DNA of 64,000 nucleotides from Patiria pectinifera (GCA_029964075.1 CM057130.1:1736001-1800000); one strand, 5' to 3'. Shown: positions 22,401-30,397, counted from the stretch's first letter. Translations and numbers: made by a program. Notes: a model not told the origin generated them from the letters alone.

Positions 22401-25400
22401 CAGTTCATGATCACCACACCTCAGACTTCCACTACTACTATGACTACAGCGACAGCCATCCGCCCCCAGCAGTGGAGGCAAAGATAGCCAAGTCTGCAAG
22501 CAGGAACAGGCAGCTGTCTACGGATGATATGTAAGTCAGATGTCAGTGTCGTAGTCGAGTCCATCACAAGTCCTCACAAGTCAATCACAAGTCAGTCACA
22601 AGTCAGTCACAAGTCAATCACAAGTCAGTCACAAGTCAATCACAAGTCAGTCACAAGTCAATCACAAGTCAATCACAAGTCAGTCACAAGTCAGTCACAA
22701 GTCAATCACAAGTCAGTCACAAGTCAATCACAAGTCAATCACAAGTCAGTCACAAGTCAGTCACAAGTCAGTCACAAGTCAATCACAAGTCAGTCACAAG
22801 TCAATCACAAGTCAATCACAAGTCAATCAGTCCTAAGTCATGTCATAAGTCTCTGAACCACCTTTTCACACTTCAAAATATATATTTTACAAATTTTTAT
22901 CTAGGAATACTTTTAAGCTACTTATAGGGGAGTACTTATGGGGGAGCGTGGCCCAGTGGTTAGGGTTTGTGACTCATGATCAGAGGGTTAGGGGTTTCGA
23001 ATCCAGCTGCAGGTCATATGCTGTGTCCTTAGGCATGCCACTTCACCCCTACTGGCCTCTCTCCACCCAGGAGTATAAATGGGTACCAGTATTAGCTGGG
23101 GAGCAACCTGCGATGGACTAGCATCCCATCAAGGGGGATTGGAAATATTCTCAGTCGATTCATGTAACTGAAACCAAAGATAAACGCCGGCCTGATGGGC
23201 CACATTGGTTCGTGACAGACTTAACTTTACTTTTTTCACTTTTAAGCTGACCCAAGGACAAATCTTTAGCAAAATTTCACTTTGTCCTTCCTTGTTTGTG
23301 CAGCACCTGTCATATTACGAGTGATGGTCTCCTATACCCGATAGTACTACCGCGCCTGTACCCGGCCTTGTTTACTCTCTATGCCTTGAAGAATGAGGAG
23401 GAAGATCAACAGTACCAAGACAGGTTGAGAAGACTGAATGAGAGGCCTGATATGGCCCTGCTGGCGTACCTCAAAGTGGACCAGTAAGTAGTGAAGACAG
23501 AGAGACAGATGGACTACTGACGAATGGACACACAGACTAGGTAACGAGTAGAACCAACAGTACAAAAGAAGACCGTGAGAAGCCTAATCATATGGCCCTC
23601 ATGGCATACCTCAAGGCAAACCTCAAGGTGGCTCAGTAAGTAGTGAAGACAGAGAGACAAGTGGACTGCTGATAAATGGACAAACAGACTAGGTAACGAG
23701 TAGAACCAACAGTACAAAAAGAAGACCGTGAGAAGCCTAATCATATGGCCCTCAAGGCATACCTCAAGGTGGCTAAGTGAGTAGTGAAGACAGAGAGACA
23801 AGTGGACTGTTGACAAATGGACAAACAGACTAGGTAATGAGTAGAACCAACAACGCAAAAAAGACTGTAAGAAACCTAATCACATGGCCCTCATGGTATA
23901 CCTGAAGGCATACCTCAAGGTGGATCTGTAAGTAAAGAAGACACATAGACAGATGGACTGCTGACGAATAGACAAACAGATTAGGTAATGAGTAGGACCA
24001 ACAATGCAAAAAAGAAGACTGTGAGAAGCCTAATCACATGGCCCTCATGGCATACCTCAAGGCATACCTCAAGGTGGATCTGTAAGTAAAGAAGACACAT
24101 AGACAGATGGACTGCTGACGAATAGACAAACAGATTAGGTAATGAGTAGGACCAACAATGCAAAAAAGAAGACTGTGAGAAGCCTAATCACATGGCCCTC
24201 ATGGCATACCTCAAGGCATACCTCAAGGTGGATCTGTAAGTAAAGAAGACACATAGACAGATGGACTGCTGACAAATAGACAAACAGATTAGGTAATGAG
24301 TAGGACCAACAATGCAAAAAAGAAGACTGTGAGAAGCCTAATCACATGGCCCTCATGGCATACCTCAAGGCATACCTCAAGGTGGATCTGTAAGTAAAGA
24401 AGACACATAGACAGATGGACTGCTGACGAATAGACAAACAGATTAGGTAATGAGTAGGACCAACAATGCAAAAAGAAGACTGTGAGAAGCCTAATCACAT
24501 GGCCCTCATGGCATACCTCAAGGCATACCTCAAGGTGGATCTGTAAGTAAAGAAGACACATAGACAGATGGACTGCTGACGAATAGACAAACAGATTAGG
24601 TAATGAGTAGGACCAACAATGCAAAAAGAAGACTGTGAGAAGCCTAATCACATGGCCCTCATGGCATACCTCAAGGCATACCTCAAGGTGGATCTGTAAG
24701 TAAAGAAGACACATAGACAGATGGACTGCTGACGAATAGACAAACAGATTAGGTAATGAGTAGGACCAACAATGCAAAAAGAAGACTGTGAGAAGCCTAA
24801 TCACATGGCCCTCATGGCATACCTCAAGGCATACCTCAAGGTGGATCTGTAAGTAAAGAAGACACATAGACAGATGGACTGCTGACGAATAGACAAACAG
24901 ATTAGGTAATGAGTAGGACCAACAATGCAAAAAGAAGACTGTGAGAAGCCTAATCACATGGCCCTCATGGCATACCTCAAGGCATACCTCAAGGTGGATC
25001 TGTAAGTAAAGAAGACACATAGACAGATGGACTGCTGACGAATAGACAAACAGATTAGGTAATGAGTAGGACCAACAATGCAAAAAGAAGACTGTGAGAA
25101 GCCTAATCACATGGCCCTCATGGCATACCTCAAGGCATACCTCAAGGTGGGTCTGTAAGGAGAGAAGACATATAGACAGATGGACTGCTGAAGAATAGAC
25201 AAACAGATTAGGTAATGAGTAGGACCAACAATGCAAAAAGAAGACTGTGAGAAGCCTAATCACATGGCCCTCATGGCATACCTCAAGGCATACCTCAAGG
25301 TGGTTCTGTAAGTAAAGAAGACACATAGACAGATGGAATGCGGACGCATCGCCAAACGGATTAGGTAATGAGTAGGATCAACAATGCAAAAAGAAGACTG

Positions 25401-28400
25401 TGAGAAGCCTAATCACATGGCCCTCATGGCATACCTCAAGGCATACCTCAAGGTGGATCTGTAAGTAAAGAAGACACATAGACAGATGGACTGCTGACGA
25501 ATAGACAAACAGATTAGGTAATGAGTAGGACCAACAATGCAAAAAAGAAGACTGTGAGAAGCCTAATCACATGGCCCTCATGGCATACCTCAAGGCATAC
25601 CTCAAGGTGGATCTGTAAGTAAAGAAGACACATAGACAGATGGACTGCTGACGAATAGACAAACAGATTAGGTAATGAGTAGGACCAACAATGCAAAAAA
25701 GAAGACTGTGAGAAGCCTAATCACATGGCCCTCATGGCATACCTCAAGGCATACCTCAAGGTGGATCTGTAAGTAGTGAAGACACATAGACAGATGGACT
25801 GCTGACGAATAGACAAACAGATTAGGTAATGAGTAGGACCAACAATGCAAAAAAGAAGACTGTGAGAAGCCTAATCACATGGCCCTCATGGCATACCTCA
25901 AGGCATACCTCAAGGTGGATCTGTAAGTAAAGAAGACACATAGACAGATGGACTGCTGACGAATAGACAAACAGATTAGGTAATGAGTAGAACCAACAAT
26001 GCAAAAAAGAAGACTGTGAGAAGCCTAATCACATGGCCCTCATGGCATACCTCAAGGCATACCTCAAGGTGGATCTGTAAGTAAAGAAGACACATAGACA
26101 GATGGACTGCTGACGAATAGACAAACAGATTAGGTAATGAGTAGAACCAACAATGCAAAAAAGAAGACTGTGAGAAGCCTAATCACATGGCCCTCATGGC
26201 ATACCTCAAGGCATACCTCAAGGTGGATCTGTAAGTAAAGAAGACACATAGACAGATGGACTGCTGATGAATAGACAAACAGATTAGGTAATGAGTAGGA
26301 CCAACAATGCAAAAAAGAAGACTGTGAGAAGCCTAATCACATGGCCCTCATGGCATACCTCAAGGCATACCTCAAGGTGGCTCAGTAAGTAGTGAAGACA
26401 GAGAGACAAGTGGACTGCTGACGAATGGACAAACAGACTAGGTAATGAGTAGAACCAACAGTACCAAAAGAAGACTGTGAGAAGCCTAATCATATTGCCC
26501 TCATGGCATACCTCAAGGCATACCTCAAGGTGGATCTGTAAGTAAAGAAGACACATAGACAGATGGACTGCTGATGAATGGACAAACAGACTAGGTAACA
26601 AGTTGAACCAACAGTACCAAAAAGAAGACTGTGAGAGGCCTAATATGGCCCTCATGGCATACCTCAAGGCATACTTCAAGGTGGCTCAGTAAGTAGTGAA
26701 GACAGAGAGACAAGTGGACTGCTGACAAATGGACAAACAGACTAGGTAACGAGTAGAACCAACAGTCCCAAAAGAACACTGTGAGAATCCTAATCATATG
26801 GCCCTCATGGCATACCTCAAGGCATACCTCAAGGTGGCTCAGTAAGTAGTGAAGACAGAGAGACAGATGGACTGCTGACAAATGGACAAACAGACTAGGT
26901 AATGAGTAGAACCAACAGTACCAAAAGAAGACCGTGAGAAGCCTAATCATATGGCCCTCATGGCATACCTCAAGGCATACCTCAAGGTGGCTCAGTAAGT
27001 AGTGAAGACAGAGAGACAAGTGGACTGCTGACAAATGGACAAACAGACTAGGTAATGAGTAGAACCATCAATGCAAAAAGGAAGACTGTGAGAAGCCTAA
27101 TCATATGGCCCTCGTGGCATACCTCAAGGCATACCTCAAGGTGGCTCTGTAAGTAGTGAAAACAGAGAGACAAGTGGACTGCAGACAAATGGACAAACAG
27201 ACTAGGTAATGAGTAGAACCAACAATGCAAAAAAGAAGACTGTGAGAGGCCTAATATGGCCCTCATGGCATACCTCAAGGCATACCTCAAGGCATACCTC
27301 AAGGTGGCTCAGTAAGTAGTGAAGACAGAGAGACAAGTGGACTACTGACGAATGGACAAACAGACTAGGTAATGAGTAGAACCAACAGTACAAAAAGAAG
27401 ACCGTGAGAAGCCTAATCATATGGCCCTCAAGGCATACCTCAAGGCATACCTCAAGGTGTCTCAGTGAGTAGTGAAGACAGAGAGACAGATGGACTACTG
27501 ACGAATGGACAAACAGACTAGGGTAACGAGTAGAACCAACAGGCCCAAAAGAAGACTTTGAGAAGCTTAATCATATGGCTCTCATGGCATACCTCAAGGC
27601 ATACCTCAAGGTGGCTCAGTAAGTAGTGAAGACAGAGAGACAAGTGGACTGCTGACGAATGGACAAACAGACTAGGTAATGAGTAGAACCAACAGTACCA
27701 AAAGAAGACCGTGAGAAGCCTAATCATATGGTCCTCTTGCTATACCTCAAGGCATACCTCAAGGTGGATCTGTAAGTAAAGAAGACACATAGACAGATGG
27801 ACTGCTGATGCATAGACAAACAGACTAGGCAACAAGTAGAACCAACAGTCCCAAAAGAAGACTGTGAGGGGCCTAATCATATGGCCCTCATGGCATACCT
27901 CAAGGTGGACCAGTGAGTAGTGAAAGCAGACAATGACAGACAAACATATGAACACCAAAGAAATGGTCTAACAGACTAAGTCATGAATATAAACAATAGT
28001 ACTGAAAGGACGTCGGAAAGAGGTCTGATGTGGCCATCATGGCATACCTCAAGGTGGACCAGTAAGTAGTGAAGACAGAGAGACAGATGAACAGCTCACA
28101 AATGGACCAACAGACCAAGTAATGATTGAAGCCATCAGTAGCATGAGAAGACAGATTGAGGGGCCTGATAGTATTAAAGTTGCAAAATAAACCGACAGAC
28201 GAGCACCCCAAATTATGAAGTTTGAAAGCAGTGAAATATTGGTTGTTTTTTCACAGGTTTATCGACGACTGAAATACGCTTTTCAATTTTTTTGGTTTAA
28301 ACTTGAGTTTTTAACAGGAAAGGTAAATGTTGGTCATGATAGGATCGTAAAACATACTTTGATGAATGATGCAAATTCAAAGATTTTTCATCTCATCAAC

Positions 28401-30198
28401 AGGAAATTCTGGCTTCTGGAAGACGTCATGAAGGACTCTTTGAAGGTAACGTCATTCGCAAGTTTACATACAATGTTGATAAATAATATCAATTTGAATA
28501 TATGTCACTATGCCTGCTTTTCAGCTGTTTTTAATTTTTTATCCCACTTTTAGTAGATTCAAAGGAAACAGTCTGACACAAGCTGCATATCTTGCTCCAC
28601 AGAGAATCTCTGAGATTCGCGACGTCTCCTACGTCGCGGCCGTGGAGTGCCTGCAGAACATGAGCACGACGTTCAGCCCGCGCCAGAAGCTCCTCATCAT
28701 CCACACGGCCTGGGAGGCCATCAAGGAAGCCATTGAGGTCCACAGCACAGAGAGTGTCACGCTCGGTATGGATGAGCTGTTCCCGATCTTTCAGTACGTG
28801 GTGATTCGTGCAAGGTAAGTCGGTTTGTATTGCTAACAGTCGACCATCCCATTAAGCTCACCCCCTGTGATTTGTGCACACAAGTTTGACATGTGTGGGC
28901 GTGTTCATCTATTCAAACGGTGGACAAACATTCCAGAGAACAAATGAGAACAATATCGTCCACGATTCCCAGCATACGTACGGGATTGGGGTCGTGTACA
29001 AAACCTATGGGAGTCTTCCTAAAAAGTTAGAGTACAAACAAAAGAGGGACAATAGGATGTCCACGATCGACGGTGTGAACACGCTTACATGAACACGTAG
29101 ACGACACGCGGGCCTGGAACACACAGTGTGGTATTCAGGCATGAGATTTTTCAGACTTTTGTCTGAAATCAGACACTTTAAATATGAGAGAAAGACATTA
29201 TCAGTAAAGAAACAAATGCATCTTTCAGACCATATTTGCAATTTTCAGACGTATTTTTAAATGGACAATCTCATTCCTGGGTGTTGGAGAGCTCCCTTGT
29301 TGCTGCCCATGCGCGCATTCGGCAGGGTGTAATGGATCAATGTATTGTTAACTGTTGACTTGGATGTAAGACATTTTTTCCCCCTGCGTTTCTTTTTCTG
29401 CAGGTAATCATCGTTGTTTTCCTGCAGGATTTTTTTTGGGGGCAGTAATAATACTAAAACCACCTTTAAGGTACAAAGAATCATAGTATGAACATCATTC
29501 AAAGGTGCGGTTACATGAAAAAGTTGGTATGTGTGAGAGGAAAATTTATTACAGAGGTGAGTTTTGAAGAGAGACAGGTCCCGAGTTACCGTGCACTCGT
29601 CTGGCAAGGAGTTCCAGAGACACGGTGCAAAGCTGAAAAAAGCGTGTTCTCCATGTGTCACCAAAATGGGTCATAGGGGCAAACAGTATAATGAGGTGAC
29701 ATCCTCGTAATTAAAGACCATCATTTTTTATCAAAAAAGATTCCAGCTAAATCACCTATGTCTAAAACAAGTGTAAAAGCTGCCAGGTTTTTGCCTCATG
29801 ACTAAGGAATACCTCTTCGCGAAATCTGTGAATGGAAGTTGACTCTTCAGTCATAGCGGGATATTTGTTTGCAGGCATAGCAGGATATTTGTTTTCATTT
29901 CAGGCTGAATTTCTTTGTTATGAAGCGCCCCAATCGCACATATCCCTCATTTTTTTGGGTTCATTATTCCAATGAGTTAAAGCTCTTCATATCCATGCAA
30001 TAAGTGAAAATTACCAGTCCTAAAAATGAGACATTTTCTCCTTTCAGGATACCGCACTTGGGCTCGGAGATTCAGCTCATCAATGACCTGATGGAGGTCA
30101 AGTCTGACCCGGGTCAGTGGGGTCACATGTTCACGACCTTGGAGGCCTGCTACCTGCTGACAAGATACGATAAACTACCCGAGGACTCCCTGCATTAA
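4338..30198 (+). CDS. ALS2: Alsin (ALS2) orthologue, 3' half: PH end, MORN repeats, VPS9 domain
   Basis: Sixteen exons join in phase to give about 771 residues plus a stop, close to the length of the corresponding part of human alsin. In order they encode the second half of a PH domain, MORN repeats with YxGxWxxxxxHGxG-type spacing, a linker, and a VPS9 domain ending in [13 protein letters not shown]. Alsin is a guanine-nucleotide exchange factor for Rab5 on early endosomes (VPS9 domain), and the PH/MORN region takes part in membrane binding and oligomerisation; these roles are family knowledge. All introns are GT-AG. The first visible exon begins inside the PH domain, so RCC1-like and DH exons must lie left of the window or be absent. 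The intronless lectin lies in the 9501-14718 intron. An ALS2CL-type paralogue is possible but less likely given the linker and C-terminal match. Confidence 0.93.
4878..5013. mobile_element. Foldback MITE, 136 bp
   Basis: GAGACCTGATGAC at the left mirrors GTCATTAGGTCTC at the right. Inside, GCGCTTTCCTATG pairs with CATAGGAAAGCGC and a TTTGCTTACAT-type block pairs with ATGTAAACAAAG. The same end sequence borders the larger 31672-32558 element. Confidence 0.75.
7798..7922 (+). repeat. Dispersed repeat, copy 1 of 2
   Basis: About 125 bp, containing TTTTACTATACTCTCGAGGA and CAGAGGACCGTTT, reappears in the same orientation at 61687-61812 with scattered substitutions. Family unknown. Confidence 0.75.
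8180..8322 (-). mobile_element. tRNA-derived SINE, reverse strand
   Basis: On the minus strand the head (8322 to 8251) has a Pol III A-box-like TGGTCGAGTGG and a B box GGTTCGAGTCC, with acceptor, D and T stems partly paired. The anticodon arm is imperfect (8-nt loop), so it is not a credible functional tRNA gene. The body, GAGTGATTTTTTC and onward, is shared with the copy at 52850. Confidence 0.65.
8848..8912 (+). CDS. ALS2: ALS2 exon: PH domain
   Basis: Acceptor TTTGCAG, donor GTAAGTT; 65 bp ending with two bases of a split Gln codon. The peptide [17 protein letters not shown] aligns with alsin FSTHHVFPLATLWVEP. Confidence 0.9.
8913..9227 (+). other. ALS2: ALS2 intron, 315 bp
   Basis: Short intron from GTAAGTT to CATCCAG. 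Nothing else recognised. Confidence 0.75.
9228..9500 (+). CDS. ALS2: ALS2 exon: PH end and start of MORN region
   Basis: The first base completes the split Gln codon, giving [19 protein letters not shown]. The PH-end helix [18 protein letters not shown] matches alsin. The exon ends at the first MORN unit, [13 protein letters not shown], with donor GTGAGC. Confidence 0.93.
9501..12290 (+). other. ALS2: ALS2 intron, part left of the lectin gene
   Basis: No exon of ALS2. It contains a C-rich stretch (9580-9672), a scrap of the CCTCC/GGAGGATTT repeat (9775-9830) and a SINE (10318-10500). The rest, to 12290, is AT-rich without recognised features. Confidence 0.65.
10318..10500 (+). mobile_element. 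tRNA-derived SINE
   Basis: The head contains GCGTGGCTTGTGCGTAAAGC and the B box GGTTCGAATCC (about 10369). A body follows containing CTCCGGTTTTCCTCC. A divergent relative lies at 35318-35480. Pol III transcription is inferred from the boxes only. Confidence 0.7.
12291..13058 (-). CDS. Secreted C-type lectin with PAN/Apple domain, intronless
   Basis: One 255-codon exon. Residues 1-22 form a weak signal peptide. A C-type lectin domain spans about 34-158, with six cysteines (34, 45, 61, 131, 146, 155) and the fold motif [20 protein letters not shown]/Apple-like module follows at about 183-245, with [16 protein letters not shown] and further cysteines. The usual calcium/sugar triplets are altered: APD stands where EPN or QPD is expected and WQD replaces WND, so calcium-dependent sugar binding is doubtful. 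It probably acts outside the cell, perhaps in recognition or adhesion. It is antisense to and inside an ALS2 intron. Lack of introns could mean retroposition, but no poly(A) relic was seen. Confidence 0.88.
   Translation of the reverse strand: MFSLQKVSIWYMSSQILIAMATEPCPSPTASEYCLPSWQQWGGSCYRLTPPATWEATELACRQLGGKIAAPQSLAENEFFVSQIPEQYGYINIGCDDRLIETMWICEGEKAEFVNWADGAPDGGTESPEDCAVLIRSHGKWQDGSCNTGSVPGICKRCIIAAFTQSRTYALAVDEAGTPLNSCLLDHVIQEFSTLSIPRCANACMQVPRCRSFNFMKNEGHKICQLNNSTRTDVPDKFAEIGVLCANADESTEQK
13320..13653 (+). repeat. Two-copy tandem duplication, unit about 167 bp
   Basis: TTTATTTGTTATTTTTTAT begins both copies (about 13320 and 13487). Both continue through ATGGATGTGTCCT and GTGTTTGATAGAAAAGTGC to a TTCTTTCTTTGTTACAT end, with few mismatches, indicating a recent duplication. 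Confidence 0.85.
14349..14492. mobile_element. Near-perfect 144-bp hairpin (foldback element)
   Basis: The arms, of about 68 bp, run from GGAAATAACAGTGTGAGGA to the mirror TCCTCACACTGTTATTCC. A very small spacer lies around ATTAACAGCGG near 14425. Few mismatches were seen. Confidence 0.85.
14719..14784 (+). CDS. ALS2: ALS2 exon: MORN repeat
   Basis: T-rich tract plus GCAG acceptor, donor GTGAGT. The peptide [18 protein letters not shown] matches alsin GVLKWPDGKMYSGMF. Sixty-six bp, split codons at both ends. Confidence 0.92.
14909..15157. mobile_element. MITE with GGGCTCCGTGC ends
   Basis: GGGCTCCGTGCGC at the left mirrors GTGCACGGAGCCC at the right, 249 bp overall. GC-rich inside. No clear target-site duplication seen. 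Confidence 0.55.
15655..15775 (+). mobile_element. SINE fragment
   Basis: GGGCCTGTGACTCATAG followed by a B-box-like GGGTTCCAATCC resembles the head of the SINE at 22930. Body truncated. Confidence 0.5.
15864..15990. repeat. Foldback repeat, 127 bp
   Basis: GGCCATCGCAGATTTGT at the left mirrors ACAAATCTGCGATGGCC at the right. The inner TTTGAAAAA/TTTTTCAAA extends the stem. Confidence 0.7.
16489..16590 (+). CDS. ALS2: ALS2 exon: MORN repeat
   Basis: Acceptor CCCCCCAG, donor GTATGAG. The peptide includes [20 protein letters not shown] and [12 protein letters not shown], matching the alsin segment GYGEYRIP...YVGHW. Confidence 0.91.
16591..17412 (+). other. ALS2: ALS2 intron, 822 bp
   Basis: Dominated by the GACTCGAGTC satellite near its 5' end and a decayed patch at 17120-17215. 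The rest is unremarkable. Confidence 0.7.
16660..16860 (+). repeat. Palindromic GACTCGAGTC satellite
   Basis: Reiterated GACTCGAGTC and ATGACTCGACTC blocks begin about 70 bp after the exon donor. Related degenerate blocks recur at 17120-17215. Each unit is self-complementary, so the array can form cruciform or hairpin structures. Confidence 0.85.
17413..17674 (+). CDS. ALS2: ALS2 exon: four MORN-type units
   Basis: Eighty-seven full codons plus one split base. In order: [58 protein letters not shown]. The GEKYMGKW block is nearly identical to alsin GEKYMGMW. Donor GTGAGT. Notably GC-rich compared with flanking introns. Confidence 0.95.
17790..17867 (+). CDS. ALS2: ALS2 exon: MORN repeat
   Basis: Twenty-six codons, phase 0: [18 protein letters not shown] then TGPTLSGK. 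Aligns with alsin GNGVLLSEDDTIYEGEFS. Acceptor TTTTGCAG, donor GTATGA. Confidence 0.93.
17868..18754 (+). other. ALS2: ALS2 intron, 887 bp
   Basis: Contains a reverse-strand SINE (17885-18160) and possibly a second decayed SINE piece at 18300-18470. A short (GGGTT)n run is near 18620. Confidence 0.6.
17885..18160 (-). mobile_element. tRNA-derived SINE, reverse strand
   Basis: The left end is an ATAATAATTAT-type tail. CAGGTACCCATTTATACTCC, CTTGCCCAAGAACACAAGC and a reverse B box (GGGTTCGAAACC at about 18101) are shared in order with the copies at 41690 and 53856. Confidence 0.7.
18755..18885 (+). CDS. ALS2: ALS2 exon: last MORN unit and linker
   Basis: [20 protein letters not shown] then [14 protein letters not shown], aligning with alsin [20 protein letters not shown]. 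131 bp, donor GTCAGAG. Confidence 0.93.
18971..19135 (+). CDS. ALS2: ALS2 exon: linker between MORN and VPS9
   Basis: Acceptor TTTTTAACAG after a T tract. [20 protein letters not shown] then [19 protein letters not shown], matching alsin LAVPADEKW and KAWDNIAVALTTSRRQ. Confidence 0.93.
19250..19370 (+). CDS. ALS2: ALS2 exon: pre-VPS9 helix
   Basis: [16 protein letters not shown] and [15 protein letters not shown], aligning with alsin QTLESLEFIP and VEKYDDIRKYLIKA. Its last bases, CTTGGCTAAG, and donor GTAAGGATAT form the founder of the array that follows. Confidence 0.93.
19358..19600 (+). repeat. 34-bp minisatellite, 7 copies, overlapping an exon-donor junction
   Basis: The unit is TACTTGtCTAAG + GTAAGGATATCGAAATATAA + TA. 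GGATATCGAAATATAATATA occurs seven times at 34-bp spacing. Copy 1 includes the genuine exon end and donor; copy 2 has GAAAGG instead of GTAAGG. Later copies are almost identical. Confidence 0.95.
20195..20341 (+). mobile_element. CAGGC-ended MITE, copy 1, 6-bp TSD
   Basis: Ends CAGGCGTGCAACTT and AGTTGCATGCCTG are inverted. TCCACT occurs on both sides (20189-20194 and 20342-20347). The body is about 90% like the copy at 62303-62446, judged by eye. Confidence 0.88.
20962..21060. repeat. 99-bp hairpin
   Basis: CAAATATTGAGTGGCT at the left mirrors AGCCACTCAATATTTG at the right; GTGAAATGGGAGGAA mirrors TTCCTCCCATTTCAC inside. Confidence 0.8.
21065..21305. mobile_element. TIR element, 241 bp
   Basis: AAGACTGGATAGGACAC at the left mirrors GTGTCCTATCCAGTCTT at the right. 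With CCATTARTA at the edge the terminal inverted repeat is 25 bp with one mismatch. Confidence 0.8.
21619..21776 (+). CDS. ALS2: ALS2 exon: start of C-terminal VPS9 region
   Basis: [20 protein letters not shown] and [16 protein letters not shown] match alsin DTPLHPLGRLVETLVAVY and VKEIKSYLKRIFQLVR. Acceptor TCTTACAG, donor GTGAGA; 158 bp. Confidence 0.95.
21777..22350 (+). other. ALS2: ALS2 intron, 574 bp
   Basis: Nothing recognised beyond short T tracts. Ends with ACTTTTCCAG. Confidence 0.6.
22351..22530 (+). CDS. ALS2: ALS2 exon: variable insert within the VPS9 region
   Basis: [18 protein letters not shown], then a His/Tyr/Pro-rich stretch and [12 protein letters not shown]. It corresponds to the poorly conserved alsin segment between FQLVRFLFPELPEE and YVVTSSGLL. 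Donor GTAAGT. Confidence 0.88.
22560..22835 (+). repeat. 11-bp minisatellite, about 25 copies
   Basis: Alternating AATCACAAGTC and AGTCACAAGTC units begin about 30 bp after the donor at 22531. The alternation between A and G at the second base gives higher-order 22- and 33-bp patterns. The long plus-strand frame here is a by-product of the repeat. Confidence 0.95.
22930..23225 (+). mobile_element. tRNA-derived SINE, near full length
   Basis: Head: A-box-like GGCCCAGTGGTTAGGG and B-box GGTTTCGAATCC. Body: GGAGTATAAATGGGTACC, GCGATGGACTAGCATCCCAT and a GCCGGCCTGATGGGCC end. Confidence 0.75.
23304..23483 (+). CDS. ALS2: ALS2 exon: VPS9 core
   Basis: [20 protein letters not shown] and [17 protein letters not shown] match alsin [20 protein letters not shown] and RLNKQPDIALLGFLGV. 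The exon ends CCA with donor GTAAGTAG, and its last 75 bp found the array downstream. Confidence 0.95.
23484..28075 (+). repeat. About 153-bp minisatellite, about 29 units, copied from the ALS2 exon-intron junction
   Basis: Each unit joins about 75 bp resembling the end of the preceding exon (GCATACCTCAAGGTGGA after TATGGCCCTCATG) to a donor-like GTAAGT and about 78 bp of intron (GACAGATGGACTGCTGA, ACAAACAGATTAGGTAATGA). Inner units are nearly identical and carry an internal GCATACCTCAAG duplication. Edge units near 23490 and 28060 look more like the exon and keep GGACCAGTAAGTAGTG. Units are 153 or 154 bp according to an A-run of five or six. The minus-strand frames here, up to 345 codons, arise from the repeat. 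Confidence 0.97.
28076..28402 (+). other. ALS2: End of ALS2 intron after the array
   Basis: Decayed repeat at the left, then unique AT-rich sequence ending in TCAACAG. No other feature. Confidence 0.6.
28403..28445 (+). CDS. ALS2: ALS2 micro-exon: VPS9 domain
   Basis: Forty-three bp: the first G completes CA|G, then [14 protein letters not shown]. Aligns with alsin RKFWPATLSILG. The phase fits both neighbours, donor GTAACG. Confidence 0.88.
28603..28814 (+). CDS. ALS2: ALS2 exon: VPS9 domain
   Basis: [58 protein letters not shown], matching alsin [20 protein letters not shown] and MDDLFPVFLYVVLRAR. An acceptor at 28570 was ruled out because it runs into an in-frame stop. Donor GTAAGT. Confidence 0.94.
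28815..30047 (+). other. ALS2: Last ALS2 intron, 1.2 kb
   Basis: Contains a LINE remnant on the minus strand (29520-29664) and otherwise no recognised feature. Ends CTCCTTTCAG. Confidence 0.7.
29520..29664 (-). pseudogene. Non-LTR retrotransposon fragment (C-terminal end)
   Basis: The minus-strand frame reads [20 protein letters not shown] then [11 protein letters not shown]. This is the typical APxLWNSLP...SFKxxLKTHLF end of CR1/L2/Jockey-like LINE ORF2 proteins. The reverse transcriptase and endonuclease are absent, so it is a dead 5'-truncated copy. Confidence 0.78.
30048..30198 (+). CDS. ALS2: ALS2 terminal exon
   Basis: [20 protein letters not shown] then [20 protein letters not shown] and a TAA stop. 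Aligns with alsin IRNLGSEVHLIEDLMDP...MFTTLKACYYQIQREKL. The protein ends about eight residues beyond the human C-terminus. Confidence 0.95.
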
Positions 30199-30397
30199 AA
30201 ACGTGCGCTTTGTGCCATCTACAAGCTTCAATTTCTATAAATTCAAATTTTACTAAACGTGCAAAGATACGTGTACTTAAGGGTTAGATTGGTTTTGTAT
30301 TATATTAGCGAACTAGAAAATTGTGGTAAATTTTTTTCTGCTGCACTAATGCAAGAGAGGAAAATCTAACGAAATGAAATCATCTTTGAATTTCTGC

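Noticed and set aside
22560-22835. CRISPR-like array
   Set aside because: There are no unique spacers; it is a simple 11-bp tandem repeat in an animal intron.
22524-22856. 110-residue Ser/Gln/His-rich frame
   Set aside because: It is the translation of the 11-bp satellite.
24289-25326. 345-residue minus-strand repeat protein and the neighbouring 60-residue frames
   Set aside because: They repeat exactly with the 153/154-bp satellite and open or close according to one A in an A-run, with no start context or domain.
28571-28602. Alternative ALS2 acceptor at 28570
   Set aside because: In phase it meets a TGA before the conserved VPS9 sequence; the acceptor at 28602 gives an uninterrupted match.
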